Shown here: positions 1-7,416 of the stretch, in pieces
Layout of the letters: the number at the start of each line of letters is the position of its first letter
Numbering within the stretch: position 1 is the first letter of the stretch
DNA from: Candidatus Yanofskybacteria bacterium RIFCSPLOWO2_02_FULL_45_18
GTDB lineage: Bacteria; Patescibacteriota; Minisyncoccia; 2-02-FULL-40-12; GWA2-44-9
DNA: 35,063 nucleotides
Reading direction: 5' to 3'
Assembly (NCBI GenBank): GCA_001795795.1
Contig: MGKV01000001.1
Location: forward strand, 1-35,063
Translations under genes and position numbers: made by a program
Notes under the pieces: model-generated
Told to the model about the DNA's origin: nothing
Database searches by the model: none
Seen by the model: the letters and a program-made list of their open reading frames with translations, nothing else

Positions 1-1
1 A

Positions 2-1546
2 GCCCAATTTTCCGCTCCCGATCTGAATTCTTTTAAGGCGGTCAGATTGACAAACCGGTCGCTGGAAAAGTTGATTTACAATTACTCTTTCCGCATATTT
101 GACGCCAAGCAGTTGATGCTTATGTCAACGGAAGAAGTGTCAAGTTTTTATCATTTCCCCATTACTTCTACCGCGGCAACTAAAGTTGAATTTTTGAAAG
201 CAAAACTGGCCGAACCGCCGACCGGATTGCCTCAAGAAGGCATTATTATCGGAGAAAATACTTACCGCGGGCAAAAAACAACCGTGCACATGACCGATGC
301 CGACCGCCAGCGCCATATGTATGTTGTCGGACAGACCGGCACCGGCAAGACGACGCTTCTTAAGGCGATGATGCGCCAGGACATTGAGCGGGGCAAGGGG
401 GTTTGTGTTATTGATCCGCATGGTGAGTTTGCCGACTTCATCTTATCGGTGGTTCCTAAGGAGCGGGCGGAGGATGTCATTTATTTCTCACCCGGTGATG
501 TTGAACGGCCGCTGGGGCTGAATATGCTGGAAATTGACCCAACCAAACCGGAACAAAAAACTTTTATTGCCAATGAGCTGTTGCAGGTAATCAAGTCGGT
601 GTATAAAGACTTGCCGGAGGCGTTCGGGCCAATGTTTGAACAATATTTCAAAAACGCCGTGCTGTTGCTTTTGGACGACTATGAACACGAGATACCCACA
701 ATCGCTGAAATTCCGCGGATTTTAGCAGATGAGAATTACCGCCGCGATAAGCTTAGCCGCGAAGCCAATCCGCTGGTTAAAAATTTCTGGGAAATGGAAG
801 CGGAAAAGGCCGGCGGCGAGGCCTCGCTGGCCAACATGGTGCCCTATATCACTTCTAAGCTTAATCCTTTTTTGGCTAACGATTACGTGCGTCCCATTAT
901 CGGCCAGCGCAAGAGCGCTTTCAGCTTCAGAGATGTGATGGATAACCAAAAGATATTGATAGTTAATTTATCCAAGGGCAAGATTGGCGATGCCAACGCG
1001 AATCTCTTGGGTATGCTTGTCGTGGGCAAGCTTTTGATGGCCGCTTTTTCACGGGTGGATATTGTTGACGAAAAACAGCGCAAGGATTTTTATCTTTACA
1101 TAGACGAGTTCCAGAATTTCACGACTGAAAGCATCGCTTCCATATTATCCGAAGCCCGCAAATATCGTTTGGACCTGATAATTGCCCACCAGTTCATCAA
1201 ACAGCTGATTGACAAGATCCGCGACGCCGTTTTCGGAAATGTCGGTTCAATGGCGGTATTCCGTATCAGCGCCGACGACGCCGAAACGGATATTATGAAA
1301 AACAGCTTTGCGCCGGTTTTCACTCCGCAGGACCTAACCAATATTGAAAATTTAAATGCTTATATTAAACTGCTCATCAACGGAACACCGGCGCGGCCAT
1401 TCAATATCCGCATCCCCACCGAGTTGGTTTTCGGCGCCGGCGCGCCGGAGATGATTCAGACCATCAAGGAAATCTCCAAACTAAAATACGGGCAACCGAG
1501 GGAAGAAGTTGAAGCCGAAATACGCGCGCGCTATCAAAGCAAATGA
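2..1546 (+). CDS. VirB4/DUF87-type conjugation ATPase, 5' partial
   Basis: The reading frame is open from base 2, so the gene begins outside the window; the TTG at 47 is only an internal possibility. A Walker A motif (GQTGTGKTT) lies at about 329-355 and a Walker B-like stretch (YLYIDEFQNF) at about 1090-1119. Between them are a DPHGEF motif (about 415-432) and an internal region typical of DUF87/TraG-VirB4 type ATPases in Patescibacteria. These ATPases power type IV secretion or pilus assembly at the inner membrane and act as hexamers; that role is family knowledge. The missing N-terminus probably holds a membrane-associated domain. The stop overlaps the next start by four bases (ATGA), so translational coupling is likely. 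A VirB2-like pilin module occurs at 17010-19400 in the same window, which supports a T4SS-like machine. The family assignment is firm; the transported substrate is unknown. Confidence 0.85.
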   Translation, partial: AQFSAPDLNSFKAVRLTNRSLEKLIYNYSFRIFDAKQLMLMSTEEVSSFYHFPITSTAATKVEFLKAKLAEPPTGLPQEGIIIGENTYRGQKTTVHMTDADRQRHMYVVGQTGTGKTTLLKAMMRQDIERGKGVCVIDPHGEFADFILSVVPKERAEDVIYFSPGDVERPLGLNMLEIDPTKPEQKTFIANELLQVIKSVYKDLPEAFGPMFEQYFKNAVLLLLDDYEHEIPTIAEIPRILADENYRRDKLSREANPLVKNFWEMEAEKAGGEASLANMVPYITSKLNPFLANDYVRPIIGQRKSAFSFRDVMDNQKILIVNLSKGKIGDANANLLGMLVVGKLLMAAFSRVDIVDEKQRKDFYLYIDEFQNFTTESIASILSEARKYRLDLIIAHQFIKQLIDKIRDAVFGNVGSMAVFRISADDAETDIMKNSFAPVFTPQDLTNIENLNAYIKLLINGTPARPFNIRIPTELVFGAGAPEMIQTIKEISKLKYGQPREEVEAEIRARYQSK

Positions 1547-2166
1547 ATATGAGCAAAAAAGACATAATCTTTTCGGCCGTGACCGGTGTTATCACCGGTC
1601 TAATTATTTGGCGGCTTGCCGTATATTTAAACCTGCCGCGTGTTTTTGGTTTGCCTTACGGATTAGCTCCGTTAATCGTTCCAAACTTGTGGCTGGCGGG
1701 AATCTGGTTTGGGCATTTCTTGGGACGCTGGCTTAAGTTTTTCACACAATTCGGCAAATATGCGGCTATCGGATTTACCAATGCGGCAATTGATTTTGGA
1801 ATTTTAAACTTAATGCTTGCCTATTCGGGCATTAACAGCGGCTGGGCCTACCCGGTATTTCGAGGATTGCCAGCAACGTTCGCTGTCGCTCACAGTTATT
1901 GTTGGAATAAATATTGGGTTTTTGGAGCGGGCAAAAGCAATGGGGGCAAAAAAGAATTGGCAAAATTTGTTATAGTTAATGCCGTAGCAGTTTCTGTTAA
2001 TATCAGCGTTGCTTCTGTGATTGTCAATTATATGAGTTTGCCAAATATTAATCCCCAAATATGGGCAAACATAGGCGCTGTGGCTGGTTCCGCCGCCGCA
2101 TTGCTATTTAGCTTCATTGGTTTTAAAATAATCGTGTTCAAAAAATATCATCCCGATGTTATATAG
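1543..2166 (+). CDS. GtrA-like multi-pass membrane protein
   Basis: A 207-residue hydrophobic protein with about five to six membrane segments. The first, near residues 8-25, is followed by a stretch with QFGKYAAIGFTNAAIDFGI (about residues 69-87) and a WNKYWVF motif (about 120-126), both characteristic of the GtrA/DPMS family, where the NKYWVF element sits in a loop between helices. GtrA proteins are thought to help move polyprenyl-linked sugars across the membrane for cell-surface glycosylation. The first 65 residues are extra compared with minimal GtrA proteins and contain two predicted helices of unknown role. The ATG overlaps the upstream ATPase stop by four bases, and the 3' end overlaps dnaX by eleven bases, so all three are probably co-transcribed. 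Function beyond the family is inference. Confidence 0.75.
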   Translation: MNMSKKDIIFSAVTGVITGLIIWRLAVYLNLPRVFGLPYGLAPLIVPNLWLAGIWFGHFLGRWLKFFTQFGKYAAIGFTNAAIDFGILNLMLAYSGINSGWAYPVFRGLPATFAVAHSYCWNKYWVFGAGKSNGGKKELAKFVIVNAVAVSVNISVASVIVNYMSLPNINPQIWANIGAVAGSAAALLFSFIGFKIIVFKKYHPDVI

Positions 2167-3220
2167 AAAATACCGTCCTAAATTATTCTCTGAAGTTGTC
2201 GGACAGGGACATGTTGTCCAAACACTCCAAGGCGCTTTGACAAGCGGCCGTATCGGACATGCCTATCTTTTCAGCGGCCCGCGCGGCACCGGCAAAACTA
2301 CTTTAGCCCGGATATTTGCTAAAGCACTCAACTGCGCAGAACAGTGTAAAGACGGTAATCCCGATAATAACTGCGAGTCCTGCGTTTCTTTCAACAACGG
2401 CAGTTCTATGGACCTCATTGAGATTGACGCCGCGTCCAATCGCGGTATTGAAGATATCCGCGGCATTAAGGACTCGGCTCTAGTTTCGGCGCCCAGCGGC
2501 AAATACAAGATTTTTATAATTGATGAGGTCCACATGCTTTCCAAAGACGCTTTTAACGCTCTTTTAAAAGTTTTGGAAGAGCCGCCGGCGCATGTTGTTT
2601 TTGTTCTCGCCACGACCGAACCGCACAAAATTCTGGCAACAGTGCTTTCGCGCGTTCAAAGGTTTGATTTCAAACGGATTACGCCAAAACAAATCTTTAC
2701 CACGCTAAAGTCGATTGCCGCGGCTGAAGAAATGAAAATTGAAGACGAGGGACTTTGGGCGATTGCCTTTTCTTCTGACGGCGCCTTGCGCGATGCCGAG
2801 GTCGCTTTGTCTAAATTAAGAGCGGTTTATCAAAAAAGGCAGATAATCAGCGCGGATTATATCAATGACATGCTCGGCATTGTTCCGCGCAAATATCACG
2901 CCGAGTTGCTGAACACGCTTGTAAAAGGAGATAAATCTACGGCCATCGGTTTTATTCATAAAATTCATGATTCCGGCGTTGATCTGGAGAATTTTACCAA
3001 AGGTTTTCTTGAATTTTCCCGCGAAGCTCTGCTTGCCAAAGTAAGTCCGGCAACTTTAACCGCGATGGGCCGCGAAAATACGCTTCAGGACGAAATCTCC
3101 GGCGCCGACCCTAAGTTATTAATAAAGATAATCACGCTCTTCACCGTAGCCCGCAGTGAAATGAAACATTCGCCCATTCAGCAATTGCCGTTGGAGTTGG
3201 CAATATTAGAGATAACATAA
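2156..3220 (+). CDS. dnaX: DNA polymerase III subunit gamma/tau (short form)
   Basis: Clamp-loader ATPase that opens the sliding clamp during replication. All AAA+ landmarks are visible: an N-terminal YRKYRP block, Walker A GPRGTGKTT (residues 41-49), a zinc module with Cys60, Cys64, Cys73 and Cys76, Walker B IIDEVH (121-126), sensor I LATTEP (151-156) and the SRVQRF arginine-finger segment (Arg166). At 354 residues it is close to a gamma-length product and lacks the long tau C-terminal extension that binds polymerase and helicase in E. coli. I see no obvious slippery heptamer that would produce two forms. The start overlaps the GtrA-like gene by eleven bases and has no clear ribosome site inside that gene, which suggests coupling or reinitiation. 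Confidence 0.95.
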   Translation: MLYRKYRPKLFSEVVGQGHVVQTLQGALTSGRIGHAYLFSGPRGTGKTTLARIFAKALNCAEQCKDGNPDNNCESCVSFNNGSSMDLIEIDAASNRGIEDIRGIKDSALVSAPSGKYKIFIIDEVHMLSKDAFNALLKVLEEPPAHVVFVLATTEPHKILATVLSRVQRFDFKRITPKQIFTTLKSIAAAEEMKIEDEGLWAIAFSSDGALRDAEVALSKLRAVYQKRQIISADYINDMLGIVPRKYHAELLNTLVKGDKSTAIGFIHKIHDSGVDLENFTKGFLEFSREALLAKVSPATLTAMGRENTLQDEISGADPKLLIKIITLFTVARSEMKHSPIQQLPLELAILEIT

Positions 3221-3222
3221 AA

Positions 3223-3274
3223 CATTTGACCCGTGACATTTGACAGAAATTGTCAATTGCCAATTGCCAATTGC
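3223..3274 (+). repeat. Direct octamer repeat and three heptamer repeats
   Basis: CATTTGAC occurs at 3223-3230 and again at 3237-3244. It is followed by three exact tandem copies of the heptamer CAATTGC at 3254-3274. The array lies in the stretch that would encode the first codons of the MFS transporter if the TTG at 3240 were its start. Because the unit is seven bases, a change in copy number would shift the frame. Confidence 0.85.
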
Positions 3275-4475
3275 CGACTATGTTTTGTTAAACATTATAC
3301 TACTTGGTTTGACATCGCTTCTGACGGATTTTTCCAGCGAAATGGTTGTGCCGATTTTGCCGTTTTTCATTAAAACGCTGGGCGGCGGCGGAATTGCCAT
3401 CGGACTTATCTTTGGTTTCGGAGACGCAGTGGCGGCAATTCTGAAAGTTGTTTCGGGGCATTGGGCCGACAAGACGCGCCGTTATAAGTTGTTCGTTTTT
3501 ATCGGCTATCTTTTTTCAGCGGTAGCCAAGTTTTTTTACCCGCTGGCTAAAAGCTGGCAAAATATCGGCATTATCCGACCCATTGAGCGTGTCGGCAAGG
3601 GTTTTCGGGACGCGCCGCGCGACGCCATCGTTTCAGAGTCGCTCAAAGAAGGCCAGCGCGGCCGCGGTTTCGGAGTTCAGCGCGCCATGGACAGCGTCGG
3701 CGCGATTCTCGGTTCGGTTGTAGTTTTGGTTTTATTCGTCTATTTAGGCAAGGATTTCACTTATATTTTCTGGCTCTCCGCATTCATTGGTTTAATAGCA
3801 GTCATTCCGATATTTTTTGTCCGCGTGCCGGCCAATTTAAAACTTAATCACCGGCGGGTTTCGCTCAAAGCGCTGCCTTGGCCGGCCAAAAAATTTATTA
3901 TCATCGCTACCATTTTTGCGTTGGCCAATTTCAGCGTGGCTTTTTTCATTTTAAGCGCCCAGTCGTCTTTTACCGGCCTCGGCCAAACGGAAGCTTTGGC
4001 TCTGACACTCTTGCTTTATATCTTTTTCAATATTTTTGACGCGTCTTTTTCGGAGCCGGCGGGAGCGTTATCCGACCGCGTCGGACGGCGCAAAGTCATT
4101 TTTTCCGGCTACCTGCTGTTCAGTGTTGTCAGCATCGGATTTTTATTCAGTCACACTTTGCAGGTTTCTAATACGGCGCGATTTCTCATTTTGCTTGGTC
4201 TTTTCGCCCTGTATGGCATTTTCAAAGCCCTCATTGACGCATCCCAGCGAGCTTATATTTCAGACCTTTCACCAACAGATATCAGAGGTACCGCTCTGGG
4301 CACATTTGAGACTTTAACCGGATTAGCGGCCATTCCTTCCGGTCTGATTGCGGGTATCTTTTGGAATATCAATATCCTCTACACTTTTGCTTTCGGCGCC
4401 GGCATGTCGCTTGTGGCGTCTGTCTTGCTTTTGCGATTAAGAAGCCCCTTCACAGTGCCCCTTGGCAAGGATTAA
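3240..4475 (+). CDS. Major facilitator superfamily transporter
   Basis: About 411 residues with roughly 12 membrane helices. The first conserved segment is LLGLTSLLTDFSSEMVVPIL, followed by a loop with GHWADKTRRYK that matches the MFS GxxxDRxGRR-type loop 2-3 motif; the second half repeats it as GALSDRVGRRK (around 4057-4092). An RPIERVGKGFRDAPRDAI stretch in the central region is typical of an uncharacterised MFS group common in bacteria and CPR. Substrate cannot be told from sequence. The start is uncertain: TTG at 3240 has no ribosome site and the first 14 codons come from a heptamer repeat, so TTG at 3285, just before the first helix, is a plausible alternative. The gene follows dnaX by 19 bases. 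Confidence 0.8.
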   Translation: MTEIVNCQLPIADYVLLNIILLGLTSLLTDFSSEMVVPILPFFIKTLGGGGIAIGLIFGFGDAVAAILKVVSGHWADKTRRYKLFVFIGYLFSAVAKFFYPLAKSWQNIGIIRPIERVGKGFRDAPRDAIVSESLKEGQRGRGFGVQRAMDSVGAILGSVVVLVLFVYLGKDFTYIFWLSAFIGLIAVIPIFFVRVPANLKLNHRRVSLKALPWPAKKFIIIATIFALANFSVAFFILSAQSSFTGLGQTEALALTLLLYIFFNIFDASFSEPAGALSDRVGRRKVIFSGYLLFSVVSIGFLFSHTLQVSNTARFLILLGLFALYGIFKALIDASQRAYISDLSPTDIRGTALGTFETLTGLAAIPSGLIAGIFWNINILYTFAFGAGMSLVASVLLLRLRSPFTVPLGKD

Positions 4476-4521
4476 TTTATTGGTTAATATATAAGCGTTC
4501 ATTAATTTAGGAGGTGGCAAG

Positions 4522-4614
4522 ATGCCAGACGCGGAGATGCTTAAAGATGTGGACTCCATAAAGAGCGAGGCGTTGTTTGAAGACCTTAAAATTCTGAATG
4601 GCAGCAGAGAATAA
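4522..4614 (+). CDS. Micro-ORF, 30 residues, unknown
   Basis: A 30-codon frame (MPDAEMLKDV start, ILNGSRE end) preceded by an excellent ribosome site, AGGAGG at 4509-4514, seven bases before the ATG. It encodes an acidic, probably helical peptide with no membrane segment. It ends next to a hairpin-plus-T-tract terminator, so it looks like a free-standing short transcript or the tail of the MFS transcript. I recognise no family. The strong ribosome site is the main reason to accept it as translated. Confidence 0.45.
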   Translation: MPDAEMLKDVDSIKSEALFEDLKILNGSRE

Positions 4615-4640
4615 CAAGCGTTGAATAAACGTTTTTTTTG
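4611..4640 (+). terminator. Rho-independent terminator after micro-ORF
   Basis: AGCGTT and AACGTT form a short stem (one G-U pair) around a small loop, followed by an uninterrupted run of eight T. The T-rich tail overlaps the promoter region proposed for tRNA-Gln. Confidence 0.55.
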
Positions 4641-4647
4641 TTATAAA
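4621..4647 (+). promoter_or_regulatory. Probable promoter of tRNA-Gln
   Basis: TTGAAT at 4621-4626 and TATAAA at 4642-4647 are separated by 15 bases, with transcription expected to begin just before the tRNA at 4659. The -35 overlaps the terminator hairpin. Confidence 0.4.
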
Positions 4648-4658
4648 ATAATAAAAAT

Positions 4659-4732
4659 TGCGGGGTCGTCTAACGGCAGGACAGCGGCCTTTGAAGCCGT
4701 TTATAAACGTTCGAATCGTTTCCCCGCAGCCA
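4659..4732 (+). tRNA. tRNA-Gln (anticodon TTG)
   Basis: A full cloverleaf: acceptor TGCGGGG (4659-4665) pairs with CCCCGCA (4722-4728), the anticodon stem GCGGC/GCCGT encloses loop CTTTGAA with anticodon TTG at 4691-4693, and the T arm is AAACG-TTCGAAT-CGTTT. The discriminator is G and the CCA tail is encoded (4730-4732). Confidence 0.95.
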
Positions 4733-4754
4733 CATTGTATGAATCGGAAAGGTT

Positions 4755-4783
4755 GCCTCGCTTCGCTCGCTCATTACGGGCCT
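4755..4783. repeat. Small CTCGCTTCGCTCG-core element
   Basis: The 13-mer CTCGCTTCGCTCG at 4757-4769 is a near-palindrome and is repeated exactly inside mnmA at 22857-22869; a variant (CTCGCTCTGCTCG) lies at 22526-22538. This copy lies between tRNA-Gln and the protease gene and looks like a small dispersed palindromic element. Confidence 0.55.
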
Positions 4784-4824
4784 TATTGTAAATAAAATTT
4801 GCGTTGGAGTTATCCGCAGCTCTA

Positions 4825-4852
4825 TTGTAACGGCTCGGGCGAGTAATATAAT
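4825..4852 (+). promoter_or_regulatory. Probable promoter of the secreted protease
   Basis: TTGTAA (4825-4830), 16-base spacer, TATAAT (4847-4852). The ATG at 4891 lies about 30 bases downstream of the expected transcription start. Confidence 0.5.
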
Positions 4853-4890
4853 GGAATTAGCAGATTGAAAATCGGGGATGGTGAAGAGCA

Positions 4891-5517
4891 ATGAGCAGAA
4901 CGAGCAAGTTGAGCGCGTTATTTTTAGTACTTTTTCTTCTTTTTGCAGGATATCAGAGTAGCGACACGGCAGAAATTCCGGACATTGTCTATTTTATCTA
5001 CGCTGCCAATGGCAATTTCGGAACCGGCGTAATGACAAAAGACGGCTATGTGCTTACCGTCAGCCATATTGACCACGAAAAAGAATTATATGTTTCCAAA
5101 GAAGTGACCTTGGCAACGACGGCGGACAAGAAAGCGGTTATTGTCAAACAGGACAAGGAAAAAGACCTGATGCTTCTTCAGATATCATCCGGAAGGGGAA
5201 CAGTGGAACTGGCTGATCCGAAGCTGGATGAAGAAGTTATCGTGATAGGATATCCGTTAGGAACCAGAATGATAAGCCACGGCAGAATAATGGCAATCAA
5301 GAGCGATATGTTGTTTCTTGACACGCACTGTCTGGCCGGAGCTTCCGGTTCGCCTGTTTTTAATAAAGACGGCAAGCTCGTCGGATTGATCCAGGTTGAG
5401 ATTGCGGATGGCAACGGAATGATAAACGGAGCCAGAAGTTCAAAAACAATACGGAAATTTCTTGAAAAAATAAATGAGGACGAGAATAAGGAAAAAAAAG
5501 AAAAAGACAAGAATTAA
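4891..5517 (+). CDS. Secreted trypsin-like serine protease
   Basis: 208 residues with a hydrophobic N-terminal signal or anchor (about residues 7-21), so it acts outside the membrane. The trypsin-like (S1C/Deg-type) core is recognisable: GTGVMTKDGYVLTVSH gives the catalytic His59, KDLMLLQI the Asp92, and GASGSP the nucleophile Ser152. This is half the usual DegP length and has no PDZ domain; the C-terminus is instead a lysine/glutamate-rich tail (after residue 190). It could serve protein quality control or digestion at the cell surface; the substrate is unknown. Own promoter and terminator flank it, so it is probably monocistronic. The motif order and spacing make the family call good; whether it is an active protease is inferred from the intact triad. 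Confidence 0.8.
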   Translation: MSRTSKLSALFLVLFLLFAGYQSSDTAEIPDIVYFIYAANGNFGTGVMTKDGYVLTVSHIDHEKELYVSKEVTLATTADKKAVIVKQDKEKDLMLLQISSGRGTVELADPKLDEEVIVIGYPLGTRMISHGRIMAIKSDMLFLDTHCLAGASGSPVFNKDGKLVGLIQVEIADGNGMINGARSSKTIRKFLEKINEDENKEKKEKDKN

Positions 5518-5518
5518 A

Positions 5519-5543
5519 ACAACCCCGCTTGCGCGGGTTTTTG
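5519..5543 (+). terminator. Terminator after the protease gene
   Basis: ACCCCGC and GCGCGGGT form a GC-rich stem with a short TTGC loop region, followed directly by a T run. The T-rich tail merges into the -35 box of the dsbA-like gene promoter. Confidence 0.85.
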
Positions 5544-5569
5544 CTTTTTATTTTTTAAGTTGGTATTAT
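5541..5569 (+). promoter_or_regulatory. Promoter of the DsbA-like gene, leaderless
   Basis: TTGCTT (5541-5546), exact 17-base spacer, TATTAT (5564-5569). The expected transcription start is 0-3 bases before the ATG at 5579 and there is no ribosome site, so the mRNA is probably leaderless. Confidence 0.6.
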
Positions 5570-5578
5570 TAAAATATT

Positions 5579-6313
5579 ATGGAACAAAATAACATACCCG
5601 CATCGGAGAATAATTATCCGACAAGTAAGGCCTCTGATTTAAACAGGTTTTTTCTCCCCGGAACAATCCTAATTGCGGCAATCATTATTTCCGGCAGTAT
5701 TCTTTACGCCAACCGCGACAAAAGCGGCGTCGGCAATGATAATCAGGCGCCTCAAGGCCAGCAACGAAACAAGGTTGACATATCAATAGACAATGCTCCA
5801 GTTTTAGGCAACCCCAAAGCCAGGGTGACCATTGTTGAATTCGCCGACTTCCGATGTCCATTCTGTGAAAGATTTTCTAATCAAACCGGATCCCAGATCA
5901 TCAAGAACTATGTGGACACCGGCAAAGCGCGATTTGTTTTCAAGCATTTCGCTTTTTTGGGACAGCAGTCCGTCTGGGCGGCGGAAGCGTCTGAATGCGC
6001 TAAAGAACAGGGGAAATTCTGGGAATACCATAACTGGCTTTACCAAAATCAGGCGCCAGAATCCGATCTGGCTTATTATTCCAAAACTAATTTAACTAAA
6101 TACGCCGGCAATATCGCGGGCATTGATACCGTTAGGTTCGCCTCATGCCTTAACAAAGGCGCCTACTCTAAAAATGTGGCGAAGGATCTTTCCCAAGGGC
6201 AAAGTGCGGGTGTAACAGGCACGCCCACAGTATTTATTAACGGCGTGGCGATAGTAGGCGCCCAGCCATACGCGGTCTTTAAGTCGGCCATTGAAGAAGC
6301 GCTTAAAAATTAA
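5579..6313 (+). CDS. Membrane-anchored DsbA-like thiol-disulfide oxidoreductase
   Basis: 244 residues: a cytoplasmic N-terminus of about 24, one membrane anchor (25-44), a linker, then a DSBA/thioredoxin_4 domain facing outward. The redox site is FRCPFC with Cys93 and Cys96, and the cis-proline loop is GVTGTPTVFING with Pro216. Two further cysteines (Cys140, Cys190) flank the helical insert and may form a structural disulfide, as in other members of this family. It would introduce or isomerise disulfides in exported proteins; the cysteine-rich protein at 17010-19400 is an obvious candidate substrate, by inference. No DsbB or VKOR partner is seen in the window. The gene seems leaderless, and the next gene follows two bases after its stop. 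Confidence 0.9.
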   Translation: MEQNNIPASENNYPTSKASDLNRFFLPGTILIAAIIISGSILYANRDKSGVGNDNQAPQGQQRNKVDISIDNAPVLGNPKARVTIVEFADFRCPFCERFSNQTGSQIIKNYVDTGKARFVFKHFAFLGQQSVWAAEASECAKEQGKFWEYHNWLYQNQAPESDLAYYSKTNLTKYAGNIAGIDTVRFASCLNKGAYSKNVAKDLSQGQSAGVTGTPTVFINGVAIVGAQPYAVFKSAIEEALKN

Positions 6314-6315
6314 TT

Positions 6316-6903
6316 ATGTTGAACGCATCTCAATTTTTAGCACAGTTCCTTGCTCAATATCCTTGGGTGCTTGTTATACTGGGAGTATGGGTTATTCCTT
6401 GGAAAGCTTGGGCGCTTTGGCGTTCGGCGCGCGCCAAAGACATCTGGTGGTTTATAGCTTTAATGGTTATAAACACGCTGGGTATTCTTGAAATTGTATA
6501 TCTTTTTGTAATTCGCAAAGTACCCAAAATCTCGCCAGCCAGTCCTGAAAGTTATCACGAACCGCTCAAACACGACGAGGGGACAATGATGAAATTCAAT
6601 GACTTTCAGAAAGTCCATCTGCGGGTAGCCAAAATTTTGTCGGCTGAAAAAATTGAGGACTCGGACAAGCTCATCAGACTGCAAGTTGACCTGGGAGACG
6701 AAAAAAGACAGATCGTTGCCGGCATCGGCAAGGCCTACCAAACCGGAGATTTGGAGGGCAGAGAGATTGTCATTGTCGCCAATCTTGAGCCCCGCAAATT
6801 GATGGGTTACGAAAGCCAAGGCATGCTTTTGGCGGCCGGCGATAAAGAACCGGTAGTTTTGATGCCGGAAAAAGAAGTCCCCGCCGGTTCCAAAGTCAGT
6901 TGA
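6316..6903 (+). CDS. DUF5652-type membrane segment fused to tRNA-binding (MetG C-terminal-like) domain
   Basis: 195 residues in two parts. Residues 1-75 hold two membrane helices with VIPWKAWALWRSA and DIWWFIALMVINTLGILEI, the hallmark of the small CPR membrane family DUF5652. Residues 91-195 are an OB-fold tRNA_bind domain like the C-terminus of methionyl-tRNA synthetase, Arc1p and CsaA, with KVHLRVAKIL, VDLGDEKRQIVAGI and ANLEPRKLMGYESQGM. The parts are joined in one frame by a short linker. A GAGGGGACA sequence just before ATG ATG at 6586-6591 could start the tRNA-binding part separately, so the locus may give both a membrane-bound and a soluble form. The soluble domain normally helps tRNA docking or acts as a chaperone. 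Frame and domains are clear; the purpose of the fusion is not. Confidence 0.75.
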   Translation: MLNASQFLAQFLAQYPWVLVILGVWVIPWKAWALWRSARAKDIWWFIALMVINTLGILEIVYLFVIRKVPKISPASPESYHEPLKHDEGTMMKFNDFQKVHLRVAKILSAEKIEDSDKLIRLQVDLGDEKRQIVAGIGKAYQTGDLEGREIVIVANLEPRKLMGYESQGMLLAAGDKEPVVLMPEKEVPAGSKVS

Positions 6904-6928
6904 CAAATATTGTATATTCGTGTATAAG
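6900..6928 (+). promoter_or_regulatory. Strong promoter of the coiled-coil gene
   Basis: Perfect TTGACA (6900-6905), 17-base spacer, TATAAG (6923-6928). Transcription would start near 6935, after the GTG at 6920, which rules that codon out and points to the GTG at 6968. Confidence 0.7.
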
Positions 6929-6967
6929 TTAGGAAGCAGACTTTACAAAACAAAGGAGAGGGAAAAA

Positions 6968-7357
6968 GTGTCTATCGTAAAAACGGCTGAAGTACTCAAA
7001 AAATCCAGCCAAGCAATCTGCCATTTTTATGAAAACTCGCTTAGGCGGATAATTGAGGTAAAAACCTGCGCCGACAAATGTATTGAAGGCCTAAAAGACC
7101 AGCACCGCAACCTTCAAGAGTTGAATGCCAAGGTCGTCAAAATGAACGCGACCCTGGCGCAAAGTACGGCAAAACTGAAAAAAATAAACGAAAAGCTTTC
7201 GCAGGGAAACAAAAAAGCCGAAACATGTCTGGCCAACTTGAAAAAAGAACAGGCCAAGCCCGAAAAACCATATCCGCCGGAAATAGATCTCGCTGATGAA
7301 ATGCTGGGCATTTCACTGCAAAATCTCCCCGAAAACAAATTGATTAAAGCAAATTAA
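6968..7357 (+). CDS. Small coiled-coil protein, unknown
   Basis: 129 residues from GTG 6968, chosen because AGGAG at 6954-6958 lies nine bases upstream and because the promoter at 6900-6928 would start transcription downstream of the longer frame's start. The protein is almost all helix: residues 55-110 (HRNLQELNAKVVKMNATL and onward) have heptad spacing of L, V, I and M with many Lys/Glu, so a coiled coil is likely. Four cysteines are scattered through it. There is no signal or membrane segment, so it is probably cytoplasmic. The C-terminus is less charged and proline-containing. I recognise no family. It has its own promoter and terminator, hence is independently regulated. Confidence 0.65.
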   Translation: MSIVKTAEVLKKSSQAICHFYENSLRRIIEVKTCADKCIEGLKDQHRNLQELNAKVVKMNATLAQSTAKLKKINEKLSQGNKKAETCLANLKKEQAKPEKPYPPEIDLADEMLGISLQNLPENKLIKAN

Positions 7358-7360
7358 TAC

Positions 7361-7387
7361 CTGCCGTCAAAGACGGCCTTTTTATTT
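7361..7387 (+). terminator. Terminator after the coiled-coil gene
   Basis: GCCGTC (7363-7368), AAA loop, GACGGC (7372-7377), then C and TTTTTATTTT. Confidence 0.9.
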
Positions 7388-7416
7388 TAAAAAAGGATAT
7401 GTTAAACTAACATTTC

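Noticed and set aside
6920-6967. Longer start (GTG 6920) for the coiled-coil gene
   Set aside because: It overlaps the -10 region of a strong promoter and would lie upstream of the transcription start; GTG 6968 has a good ribosome site.
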